A stretch of DNA of 26,783 bases from the NCBI GenBank assembly GCA_002712945.1, contig PAVA01000045.1, forward strand, positions 1-26,783. The letters run 5' to 3'. Below, piece after piece: positions 1-6,690 of the stretch. A program made the position numbers and the translations under genes. Origin of the DNA: Citromicrobium sp. (lineage in GTDB: Bacteria; Pseudomonadota; Alphaproteobacteria; Sphingomonadales; Sphingomonadaceae). The notes below the pieces were generated by a model that did no database searches, was not told the origin of the DNA, and was given only the letters and a program-made list of their open reading frames with translations. How positions within the stretch are numbered: the stretch's first letter is position 1; every line of letters begins with the position of its first letter.

Positions 1-2
1 GA

Positions 3-713
3 AAGGTTGCCGGCAAGCAGGTCGCGAAGGCGACGCCGCCGGACGGCTTGGCAAACGCCGCACCGGTTCCCTACCCGGTGGCAGACACCAGCATCACCGC
101 CCTGCAGGTGTATCATAATCCCGATCGCCGACCGTCGGGCGACGGTCCTTGGAACAACGAGGCGGACAAGGTCTCTTGGGTAGACGCGGAGACCGGCCTT
201 GGCTGTATCATGCTTCGCCAGAAGAACGGGACGATCTCGGGCTATGTGGGGGTTGGCCCCGAGCATCCGCTCTTCGGCTTTGAAGCGGACGCCGTGCCGA
301 TCGGCGTCTCCAACACTGTCCACGGCGGCGTAACCTACAGCAAGGCATGCGAGGTCAACCGGTTCGAACGGCGAGCCCACGGCAAGCCGCGTCAGGAACG
401 CTACACGGTTTGCCACACGACTTGGGTCAGGACGGTGCAGGACTACCGCACGGTGCAGACCACCGAGGACGAGTTCCATGAGGATCTGTGGTGGCTGGGT
501 TTCGACACCGACCATCCGGGCGACCTCGTTCCGGGCGGTCGATATGGCGAAGGTCGCAAGGGTGACGTCTATCGCGATCAGTCCTTCGTCTACGAGAATT
601 GCATCGAACTGGCGCGCAAGTTGAAATCGTTGACCGACAAGGGTTCGGACATGGATACGCCGACCCGCGAGCCGCTCGGCCTTCCGGCCCCCACCGAACG
701 CCCGAGTGAATGA
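3..713 (+). CDS. Uncharacterised mobile-element-type protein, 5' end outside window
   Basis: The frame is open from the window edge, so the true start probably lies upstream. A TTG at 48 is the first possible internal start, but it has no ribosome binding site. The readable part is about 236 residues. A central block with the pattern GYVGVGPEHPLFG, then VHGG(V)TYS, and later DLWWLGFDTDHPGDLVPG is the visible signature. From memory this pattern recurs in hypothetical proteins carried by phages, plasmids and integrative elements of alphaproteobacteria, and no function is established. There is no signal peptide or membrane segment. The stop overlaps the start of the next gene (ATGA), so the two are translationally coupled. 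The family assignment is recollection and not a search result; I assign no function. Confidence 0.6.
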   Translation, partial: KVAGKQVAKATPPDGLANAAPVPYPVADTSITALQVYHNPDRRPSGDGPWNNEADKVSWVDAETGLGCIMLRQKNGTISGYVGVGPEHPLFGFEADAVPIGVSNTVHGGVTYSKACEVNRFERRAHGKPRQERYTVCHTTWVRTVQDYRTVQTTEDEFHEDLWWLGFDTDHPGDLVPGGRYGEGRKGDVYRDQSFVYENCIELARKLKSLTDKGSDMDTPTREPLGLPAPTERPSE

Positions 714-1564
714 TGGTCAGCTCGTTTCACCCTTTCGGTGCCGGAAAGGAACGCTACGGTGATGATCGGCATCCCGATCTCCCCTGGGGATACTGGATGG
801 TTTCGAGCGGATCGGTGCCGGGAGAACCACCCCTAATCGATGAGGACGGCCGGGAATGGGGATCGGTGCGCGAAGCATTCTGGATCGATCGCCTCGGACT
901 GCCCTCGATCCATTCCGGGTGGATGAACGGGATCATGGAATTCATGGCGAGCTACCTCGCTATTGCTGACGGTCGCTTCGTCGCGCCGGAAGAGCGGGTC
1001 CGTGACATCTTCCTCGGCGATGGACACCTCGACCAGTTCTTTAGAGCCTACCTGCTCGCTGCCGGGCTGGTGAACGACACGGACGGACGGCCGACGCCTG
1101 AAGGGCGCTCCGTGTTGCTGATGCTGATTGCCACGCGGACGCGAGAGGATGCTACGGAAGGTGTCGGTCTCGATTGGATCATCGCGAACCGAACGGTCGG
1201 TGGTCATTCCGAGCGCATGGCTGCTGCCGAGCAGGTGGAACGGCGGGAACGCCTCGCTGCCCGCATGGCGCATCGTTTCGCGACCGATACGATCGGCAAT
1301 GACCCAGTCGTCAAGCTCATCGGCTTGCGGATCACCCGCGAGATTCCGGTCCGCAGCACTCTATGGACGATGTCTTGGCCCGATGGCGATCGCTTCGCGC
1401 GCGACCGTTTCTACCTTTGGCTTCTCGAACGCATCGATCGCTGGGATGAATGGAGCGAGATGGTCAGCCGTGATGGCGCCCGCGCCTTGACCGAGCATTT
1501 CATGAAGCTCGCATTTTGCGATCGATTCGTCGCCGAGGGATTTGCTGGCTTCGATGGACTTTGA
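710..1564 (+). CDS. Hypothetical protein coupled to upstream gene
   Basis: This is a 284-residue soluble protein that I do not recognise. It starts at ATG 710, inside the stop of the preceding gene (ATGA overlap); a second ATG follows immediately at 713. The sequence is rich in Trp, Arg and Asp/Glu and mostly helical in appearance. A charged segment around residues 165-190 (HSERMAAAEQVERRERLAARMAHRF) could be a coiled coil. No catalytic motif, signal peptide or membrane helix is evident. Coupling to the previous gene and position in the accessory block suggest a shared role in a mobile element, which is inference only. The plus-strand frame is preferred over overlapping minus-strand frames because it is the longest and is coupled to the gene before it. 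Confidence 0.6.
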   Translation: MMVSSFHPFGAGKERYGDDRHPDLPWGYWMVSSGSVPGEPPLIDEDGREWGSVREAFWIDRLGLPSIHSGWMNGIMEFMASYLAIADGRFVAPEERVRDIFLGDGHLDQFFRAYLLAAGLVNDTDGRPTPEGRSVLLMLIATRTREDATEGVGLDWIIANRTVGGHSERMAAAEQVERRERLAARMAHRFATDTIGNDPVVKLIGLRITREIPVRSTLWTMSWPDGDRFARDRFYLWLLERIDRWDEWSEMVSRDGARALTEHFMKLAFCDRFVAEGFAGFDGL

Positions 1565-1654
1565 AGAGTGATCCGATTCGACGCGTCGTTCGAGGTGCTC
1601 AGGGAAGCTCACTGCGGAGATATTGGGGCGGATCTCAGCGATGTGCCTGTAAGC

Positions 1655-1683
1655 AATAAAAAACCCGGCGATCACTCGCCGGG
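1655..1683 (-). terminator. Rho-independent terminator of the minus-strand ATPase operon
   Basis: CCCGGCG (1664-1670) pairs with CGCCGGG (1677-1683) around a 6-base loop. The plus-strand A-rich tract at 1655-1663 becomes a U tract after the hairpin when read on the minus strand. It lies about 165 bases beyond the stop of the ATPase gene. The rest of the 1565-1847 gap holds only a 12-base palindrome (GACCTTAAGGTC, 1690-1701) and no other recognisable feature. Confidence 0.75.
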
Positions 1684-1847
1684 CCTTATGACCTTAAGGT
1701 CGATTGCAGATCAGATGTCTGTTCCTGAATCATGAACCATCTTGGTATCTCCTACAGGGTTCTAGATAGCATCAACTTGTTTAAGCGATGGTGAACATTT
1801 TCGTTCCTTGTTTGCCGCCCTATCCCACTCTCATAGCTCTTGCAACG

Positions 1848-3704
1848 CTATATAGCCCCCTTGCGAACTTCATCAAGGAAAGGTGGCTTCAGGGCTTCTC
1901 CGGAAATCACTCGCGCACGCATTTCCTCCACATCGGCACAAAACTCCTCAGTTTCCTTGCGCAGGAAGGTCCAGCAACTGAAGTTCAGTTGGCCCGGGAC
2001 GACCCGCTCGATCGCGCTGTCCAGTTCCTCCAGGGCCAGATCTTTCTGGCCTACGATAGCATATGCCAAGGCGGTGCATTGATGCACATTGGGATCGCCG
2101 ACCTCCATGCTAGGCAGGGTGTCGGCTAGACTTTCGAACATGTGCTTGGGCGGCTTGTCCGTTTTGCCCCAATATGCGATGGCTCGATTAAATTCGACGG
2201 CTTCGGTGCCCTGAAACTCCCTGTCGCTGGTGAGGGTGAGGGCCTCGTCGAAACGGCCCGAGCCGATCAGCGCCAGCACGGCCGTCATGATAAGGTCTTC
2301 TGCCTGTTCGGGTTTTATCTCGAGGTCATCCAGTGGCTCGATCAATGTGTCAGCCACGAGATCGAGGTGTTGCCGGTCCTGCATCAGCAATGGCGCCAGT
2401 TCTAACTTGGCCCTCATCTTCACGCCTTGCTGCTGAAAGATGTCGAGTGCGACTTGGACGGGATTTTCTGCGGCACTTCGGAGCATCCGGGCTGCGGGCC
2501 GGAATTCGAACGTGCTTCCCTCGGGCGAGATCAGCACCTCCTTCAGATCGCTGAGTGCTTCGTCTTTCTTGCCGAGATGCATTCGGACTATGGCTCGCAC
2601 GGTCCGCGCCGCAACGGTCTCGTAACCAGCGCCAATTGCATCGCTGAGACTGGATTCCTGGCTCTCGTAGTCCTTCGCTTCCGAAAATACCTCGGCGGCA
2701 AGGAACGCCAGCCTCCCGTCGTCGGAATGGGTGGCGGCAATTTCGCTCGCGAGGTCTTTTACATCCGTCGCTGTCTTAGCTTTCTTCTCTTTGCGAGCAG
2801 TCCTGAAGACTTCCGGCAGCCGCTTGAGAGTGAACTTAGCCCCCTCTCTATCAGTGATGTTTTGACCGATGATGGCCGACATCAGATAGCGGTATTCACT
2901 GGACAGCCGGGAGTTCTCTCTTGCCTCGACGATCAGCGGTAAATCAAGGAGGTTCAAGTTGACCCAATGGCTGATGGTCACCACCGGCGGCTCCAGCCGG
3001 TCTTTCTGCCCGTAATCTAGGACCTTTGCGGCCTGGTCCAGAGCGGCTTCCAGAATGTGGTTCTCGTCGAAGAGATCGGGGATGTTCGATGGGCAGAAGA
3101 TCAGATCGATTTCTCGGCCACTCCGCTTGCGTTCTGTGCGGATAAGGTCGACGATTGGCACGAGGCCGTCGGTGTTTTGTCGTGTCGGCATGAACAGGAT
3201 CGCGACAGCGTCAGGCAGCTGTCTCGTGCAGATGCCACCGATGTCCGTGTTCCCGGTCCTGCTGTCGATCAGGACGTAGTCGAATCCCTGGCCGTCGAAC
3301 TCCTCCCACTGCACCTTCATGTCATCGAGCAGTTCTGCTCCCTCGCGCTCCGCGTAGAGATAGCCCCAATCGATCCTGGCGAATTGTTCGGCATATTCGG
3401 GGCGAGTGTTGTCCCCCGCGGGAAGCACCCAGATGTCGCGCCCGTTGTTCAACCGGCACGGGACGATGTAATCAGCGACTTCCGGAACCTCGTTCGTGTC
3501 GAGGTAATGGCAGACGTAGTCGACGATGCCGGGCTTTCCTGCAGCCGAGGTCAGTGATCCATAGCTGGGAACGCCCGGAGCCTCGAGATCGAAGTCGACC
3601 ACGAGCACCCGGCGCCCGATCTCGGCGAGCAGAGCCGCGACGTTGGCAAGCGCCATCGTTCGACCGACACCGCCCTTGTAGGAATAGAATGTAGTAACGA
3701 ACAT
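1848..3704 (-). CDS. KGGVGR-variant MinD/ParA-type ATPase with repeat-rich C-terminus
   Basis: A 618-residue protein. The N-terminal half is a SIMIBI-class P-loop ATPase. The deviant Walker A is KGGVGRT (residues 10-16), with the signature lysine K10 kept but the usual second P-loop lysine replaced by Arg15. The A' motif is VVDFDLEAPG (about 35-44) and the switch II region is DYVLIDSRTG (DSRTG instead of DxPAG). The C-terminal half, from about residue 300, is helical and looks like degenerate TPR-type repeats (for example SGRFDEALTL and VGQKDLALEELDSA). KGGVGR-variant ATPases are known from predicted bacterial conflict systems, where they are thought to act as nucleotide-dependent switches. 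It is the last gene of a three-gene operon; its ATG overlaps the stop of the HTH gene (TGATG). No plasmid partitioning partner (ParB) is nearby, so a partition role is unlikely. Confidence 0.8.
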   Translation of the reverse strand: MFVTTFYSYKGGVGRTMALANVAALLAEIGRRVLVVDFDLEAPGVPSYGSLTSAAGKPGIVDYVCHYLDTNEVPEVADYIVPCRLNNGRDIWVLPAGDNTRPEYAEQFARIDWGYLYAEREGAELLDDMKVQWEEFDGQGFDYVLIDSRTGNTDIGGICTRQLPDAVAILFMPTRQNTDGLVPIVDLIRTERKRSGREIDLIFCPSNIPDLFDENHILEAALDQAAKVLDYGQKDRLEPPVVTISHWVNLNLLDLPLIVEARENSRLSSEYRYLMSAIIGQNITDREGAKFTLKRLPEVFRTARKEKKAKTATDVKDLASEIAATHSDDGRLAFLAAEVFSEAKDYESQESSLSDAIGAGYETVAARTVRAIVRMHLGKKDEALSDLKEVLISPEGSTFEFRPAARMLRSAAENPVQVALDIFQQQGVKMRAKLELAPLLMQDRQHLDLVADTLIEPLDDLEIKPEQAEDLIMTAVLALIGSGRFDEALTLTSDREFQGTEAVEFNRAIAYWGKTDKPPKHMFESLADTLPSMEVGDPNVHQCTALAYAIVGQKDLALEELDSAIERVVPGQLNFSCWTFLRKETEEFCADVEEMRARVISGEALKPPFLDEVRKGAI

Positions 3705-4381
3705 CAGTGCATTGTCATTTCTGGTCGGAGGTCGAACGGTTTGTGTGGGCGTGAGGGAACGCGGAATTTCGGTTTGCGCCTTGCCCCCTGCGGTTTACCG
3801 GCCCTTTCGCGGGCATAATCCTCGTATCGGGTGAATGGCCTTGCCGACACTGCGGTGGGAGCTGTCTCCCTCCCCTCCATTTTTCCGGTCTGAATTGGGA
3901 TCGCCACAGGACTTCCCTGAAGTTCGAAGTTCAGCCTCTGAATGCATTCAGCCTGTTCGATAGCCTCAGGCGCGAGCTTGCCGCGGTCGGCTAACCAACG
4001 TGCGACTTCCTCCCAAGACCAGAGGGGCCGCGAGCTCGTGATGCCCGCGACCGGGAGTGGGAAGTTGTCCCCCCTTCCGCCGGTGGTGTAGAGCGACACG
4101 GCCTGCCGCGTGATGCCGGCACGCTCCGCGATGTCGCTGCTGCTCACAAGGGGATCAGGCTCGATCCGCAGGACCTTCGCCCCGGCTCTCCGGATGTCGT
4201 CACAGGCACTTCTTGCTGCACTTTCGAAATCCTCGGCCTCTCGATCAAAGAACAGGATGAAGACACCTCGCTGAAGCGAAACAGTCGCATCATCACAGCC
4301 GGCTTCATAGAAAGCGTATTCCCATTCATCGGTGTCGAGCGGCAGCCCGGTCGCCGCGATGGTGAATTCGAAGCTCTTCAT
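3704..4381 (-). CDS. HicB-like / helix-turn-helix protein
   Basis: A 225-residue protein starting at ATG 4381 (MKSFEF). This start is chosen because an AAAGGAAAAG ribosome binding site precedes it and because it overlaps the upstream stop by four bases; a longer in-frame extension adds only ten residues. Residues 1-75 resemble the small alpha/beta fold of HicB-type antitoxins (FDREAEDFESAARSACDDIRRAGAKVLRIEPD). Residues about 80-105 (SSSDIAERAGITRQAVSLYT) form a clear helix-turn-helix. The C-terminal 70 residues are basic, Pro/Arg-rich and probably disordered. The arrangement HicA-like then HicB-like/HTH suggests an antitoxin that also represses its own operon through the palindromes at 4653-4721. 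The family call rests on pattern and gene order and not on a search. Confidence 0.65.
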   Translation of the reverse strand: MKSFEFTIAATGLPLDTDEWEYAFYEAGCDDATVSLQRGVFILFFDREAEDFESAARSACDDIRRAGAKVLRIEPDPLVSSSDIAERAGITRQAVSLYTTGGRGDNFPLPVAGITSSRPLWSWEEVARWLADRGKLAPEAIEQAECIQRLNFELQGSPVAIPIQTGKMEGRETAPTAVSARPFTRYEDYARERAGKPQGARRKPKFRVPSRPHKPFDLRPEMTMH

Positions 4382-4632
4382 GTCTTTTCCTTTCGAGTGG
4401 TGGTCACACACTCACAGATCCTCAACGCTCTGCGCAGGTTTTTCGCATGGTTCTGCCCGCTCTTCGGGGTAGAATAGACCGAGACGGAACAGGCACCCCT
4501 CCGGTTCGCCGGACACTTTGCCCGACCCCAGATGTGCGCTCGTGCACCGCTCTTTTCGACACTCCATCCGGCACTTTCGAAATCCCGCAATGCATCTTCG
4601 ATGTCCTTATCTGGGTGTGTCGGTCGCGCCAT
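4378..4632 (-). CDS. HicA-like small protein, putative toxin
   Basis: An 84-residue protein. The pattern AGWSVEKSGARAHIWG, a variable middle with Cys and Arg, then KNLRRALRICE matches the layout of HicA/YcfA-type double-stranded RNA-binding folds. Those have an aromatic-containing first helix, a conserved His on strand 2 and a C-terminal helix. The candidate catalytic His is in GARAHIWG (about residue 33). HicA proteins are mRNA interferases; that activity here is inference. The gene is first of three and overlaps the HTH gene by four bases. There is no Shine-Dalgarno sequence before the ATG, and a -10-like TATCGC (4644-4639) lies about six bases upstream, so the message may be leaderless. 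Two Cys near the C-terminus (CEC) are unusual. Confidence 0.6.
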   Translation of the reverse strand: MARPTHPDKDIEDALRDFESAGWSVEKSGARAHIWGRAKCPANRRGACSVSVYSTPKSGQNHAKNLRRALRICECVTTTRKEKT

Positions 4633-4652
4633 CTAGCCGCGATATGGCCCGC

Positions 4653-4668
4653 GTTGACATGAGTCAAC
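4653..4668. promoter_or_regulatory. Operator copy 1 (GTTGACAT-GAGTCAAC)
   Basis: A 16-base inverted repeat, imperfect at the centre, with half-sites GTTGAC and GTCAAC. On the minus strand it contains TTGACT (4667-4662). That box sits 17 bases before TATCGC (4644-4639), giving a plausible promoter that fires at or next to the ATG of the HicA-like gene. The position suggests repression of the minus-strand operon by its own HTH protein. Confidence 0.6.
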
Positions 4669-4705
4669 CGCCAGAGGGTGCGTAACGAGCAAAAGATAAA
4701 AAAGC

Positions 4706-4721
4706 GTTGACATATGTCAAC
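4706..4721. promoter_or_regulatory. Operator copy 2, perfect palindrome GTTGACATATGTCAAC
   Basis: A perfect 16-base palindrome, centred 53 bases (about five helical turns) from copy 1. On the minus strand TTGACA (4720-4715) is followed after 16 bases by TATCTT (4698-4693). On the plus strand TTGACA (4707-4712) is followed after 17 bases by TAGATC (4730-4735), a weak -10. The palindrome also contains the first possible ATG (4714) of the Cap15-like gene. Confidence 0.65.
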
Positions 4722-5451
4722 ACCTTCGCTAGATCAGTCGTGCTTCGACCGGAAGCGCGATGGAGATTGTGATGAGGGACATGGCTACAGCATTCAGCCT
4801 GGAACGGTGCGCGTTGTGATCCATGATCACGAATATGCGCTACTCGGCGGTATAAACCGGGCGAAAGTGGGTCGGTATCTGAGTGTCGCAGCAGCCGCGA
4901 TCTCCGCGCTTGTGATGCTTTGCGTGTTGGCGTTGTGGGATGTGGCAAAAGCGCTTGGCTTGCCGCCGAACATTCCGCCTGCGGTCCTTTCGCTGATCGG
5001 AGCCGGTTCGATATTCACCGTGCTGTATTGGTTCCTCGACCGGCATGCGTGGAAATGGGCTCCGGTCGGCGGCTGGCTCAAGGCGCCCGATCTCAGCGGC
5101 GAATGGGACTGCCAGGGCACAACGCTGGCTCCTGACGGTTCGGTGGCGTTCGAGTGGTCCGGAACGATCAAGATCGTGCAGAGCTGGGACAAGATCCGCG
5201 TGCGGCTGACCACCTCGACATCCGGATCCAACAGCCTGGCCGCAGCACTCGTGTGTGACGAGGCAGATGGGTTTCGCCTTCTCTACAACTACCGGAACGA
5301 TCCGCGGGTGGGAGAGCCCGAATTGCAGACCCACCGGGGATTCGCCGAACTCGTCTTTTCCCCTGACCGCTCAACGGCGGAGGGAGAATATTTCAACGGC
5401 CATGGCCGCTTTACTTTCGGAACAATGAAACTCGTGAAGGGAGTTGCCTGA
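4714..5451 (+). CDS. cap15: Cap15-like CBASS effector (two TM helices plus beta-barrel)
   Basis: A 245-residue protein with two hydrophobic helices (about residues 54-76 and 88-108) and a C-terminal strand-rich domain (about 126-242). That domain contains DLSGEWDCQG, EWSGTIKIVQSWDKIRVRL and a final GRFTFGTMKL strand. This layout is that of Cap15, a CBASS effector whose minimal beta-barrel binds the cyclic nucleotide signal and whose membrane helices then disrupt the inner membrane. The gene precedes a CD-NTase and overlaps it by one base (TGATG), the classic two-gene type I CBASS order. Start choice is uncertain: ATG 4714 lies inside the operator palindrome and has no ribosome binding site. 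GTG 4807 or GTG 4816 would give 214 or 211 residues beginning just before the conserved-looking HDHEYALLGG segment. Confidence 0.8.
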   Translation: MSTPSLDQSCFDRKRDGDCDEGHGYSIQPGTVRVVIHDHEYALLGGINRAKVGRYLSVAAAAISALVMLCVLALWDVAKALGLPPNIPPAVLSLIGAGSIFTVLYWFLDRHAWKWAPVGGWLKAPDLSGEWDCQGTTLAPDGSVAFEWSGTIKIVQSWDKIRVRLTTSTSGSNSLAAALVCDEADGFRLLYNYRNDPRVGEPELQTHRGFAELVFSPDRSTAEGEYFNGHGRFTFGTMKLVKGVA

Positions 5452-6581
5452 TGCCCCGGGACATTAATACGCGCCTCGAAAATCTTCGCATCCGCCGTAA
5501 GGGGGTCGACGCCGCCCGATCTGGCCGGGTGACGGCGTCGGTCGCCGATGAGGTATTGCGCAAGAGCGTGATCCAGGAATCCTGGCAACGCCGTGCCACT
5601 GAACAACCTTACACTCGTTATGCACTCGGCGCCATGCAGGCGGTTGACCCCGCCTATACGCAGAAGAGCCACGACGAGGCTGATAGGGTGGCAAAGCAGC
5701 TTCGCAGTGGATTGACCATTCCGATTGAGATGCGACTGCAGGGCTCGGTCCCGCTCGACGTCCATATTCGAGGCGTCAGCGACGTGGATCTCCTGGTCAT
5801 CCGGACCGATTTCCTCCGTTACGACACCTTCGGCGCGTTGGCCACGAGCGGATGGTATAGCCCATCCAGCAAAACGTCCTTGTCGGTGCTTCGCGAACTG
5901 CGCATCGAGTGCGAGGAATTGTTGAAGCGGCGCTATTGGGGGGCGGATGTCGATTGCGACGGCGGCAAGTGCATTGCGCTATCAGGTGGTAGCTTCGAAC
6001 GGCCGGTCGATGTGGTTCCGTCCCATTGGCATGATACGGTTGACTATCAGGCATCCCGGTTGGAGCACGAACGCGGCGTCTACATTCTCGATAAGAAGAT
6101 TCCGGACACCTTCTCGAACCTTCCGTTCAAGCACATCAAGCGAGTGCACGAGCGCGACCAATCGTATTTCGGAGGCTTGAAGAAAGCGATCCGCCTCGTG
6201 AAGAACGTGAAGAACGACGCTTCGGATGAGTCGACCGCTGCGAAGCTTCCGAGCTTTGACATCGCTGCACTGATGTATCACGCCGATGAGACCAGCCTGA
6301 AAGCCGGCTATGTCAACGAACTCTATATCCTGTCGGAGGCACAGCGTTTCCTCGATTGGTGCTATCGAAATAAGGAAGAGGCTGGTCGGCTGACCACACC
6401 GGACGGACTTCGCCGAATCTTGGATACCGAGGCCAAGCACAGCGGACTGCTCGCGATCTCCAGCGAACTCGACGACCTCGCGCAGCAGGTGGCCCGTGAG
6501 CAGGGATCGCTCGGGCCATCGCCCTCTTGGTCCAACGTATACTCGACACTTGGAAGTGCCCGAGTTCCCGATGCTGCCTGA
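5451..6581 (+). CDS. CD-NTase (SMODS family cyclic oligonucleotide synthase) of CBASS
   Basis: A 376-residue nucleotidyltransferase. The polymerase-beta-type active site is visible. G98-S99 lies in LQGSVPLDVHI, followed by the metal-binding D111-x-D113 in GVSDVDLLVI and a third carboxylate D187 in ERPVDVVPSHW. On phage infection such enzymes make cyclic di- or trinucleotides that switch on the partner effector, here the Cap15-like protein encoded immediately upstream. The start at ATG 5451 follows AGGGAG with good spacing and overlaps the effector stop. No E2/E1-like (Cap2), JAB-like (Cap3), HORMA or TRIP13 gene is adjacent, so this is a minimal type I system. The product nucleotide and clade cannot be read from the sequence alone. 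Confidence 0.9.
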   Translation: MPRDINTRLENLRIRRKGVDAARSGRVTASVADEVLRKSVIQESWQRRATEQPYTRYALGAMQAVDPAYTQKSHDEADRVAKQLRSGLTIPIEMRLQGSVPLDVHIRGVSDVDLLVIRTDFLRYDTFGALATSGWYSPSSKTSLSVLRELRIECEELLKRRYWGADVDCDGGKCIALSGGSFERPVDVVPSHWHDTVDYQASRLEHERGVYILDKKIPDTFSNLPFKHIKRVHERDQSYFGGLKKAIRLVKNVKNDASDESTAAKLPSFDIAALMYHADETSLKAGYVNELYILSEAQRFLDWCYRNKEEAGRLTTPDGLRRILDTEAKHSGLLAISSELDDLAQQVAREQGSLGPSPSWSNVYSTLGSARVPDAA

Positions 6582-6690
6582 AATTGCCGTCGACGAAGCG
6601 TCGGGAGCGGTGAGCTAGCGAAAGTCTGCTGCCCCCTAAACTGATCGAACGAACGGCTTCCGGTCACGTTGGCTATGATAGAGGATAATT

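Noticed and set aside
6674..6679. TATGAT as a -10 box for the DUF2235 gene
   Set aside because: There is no convincing -35 at 16-18 bases, and the implied start would fall beyond the ribosome binding site (6681-6685). I did not annotate a promoter.
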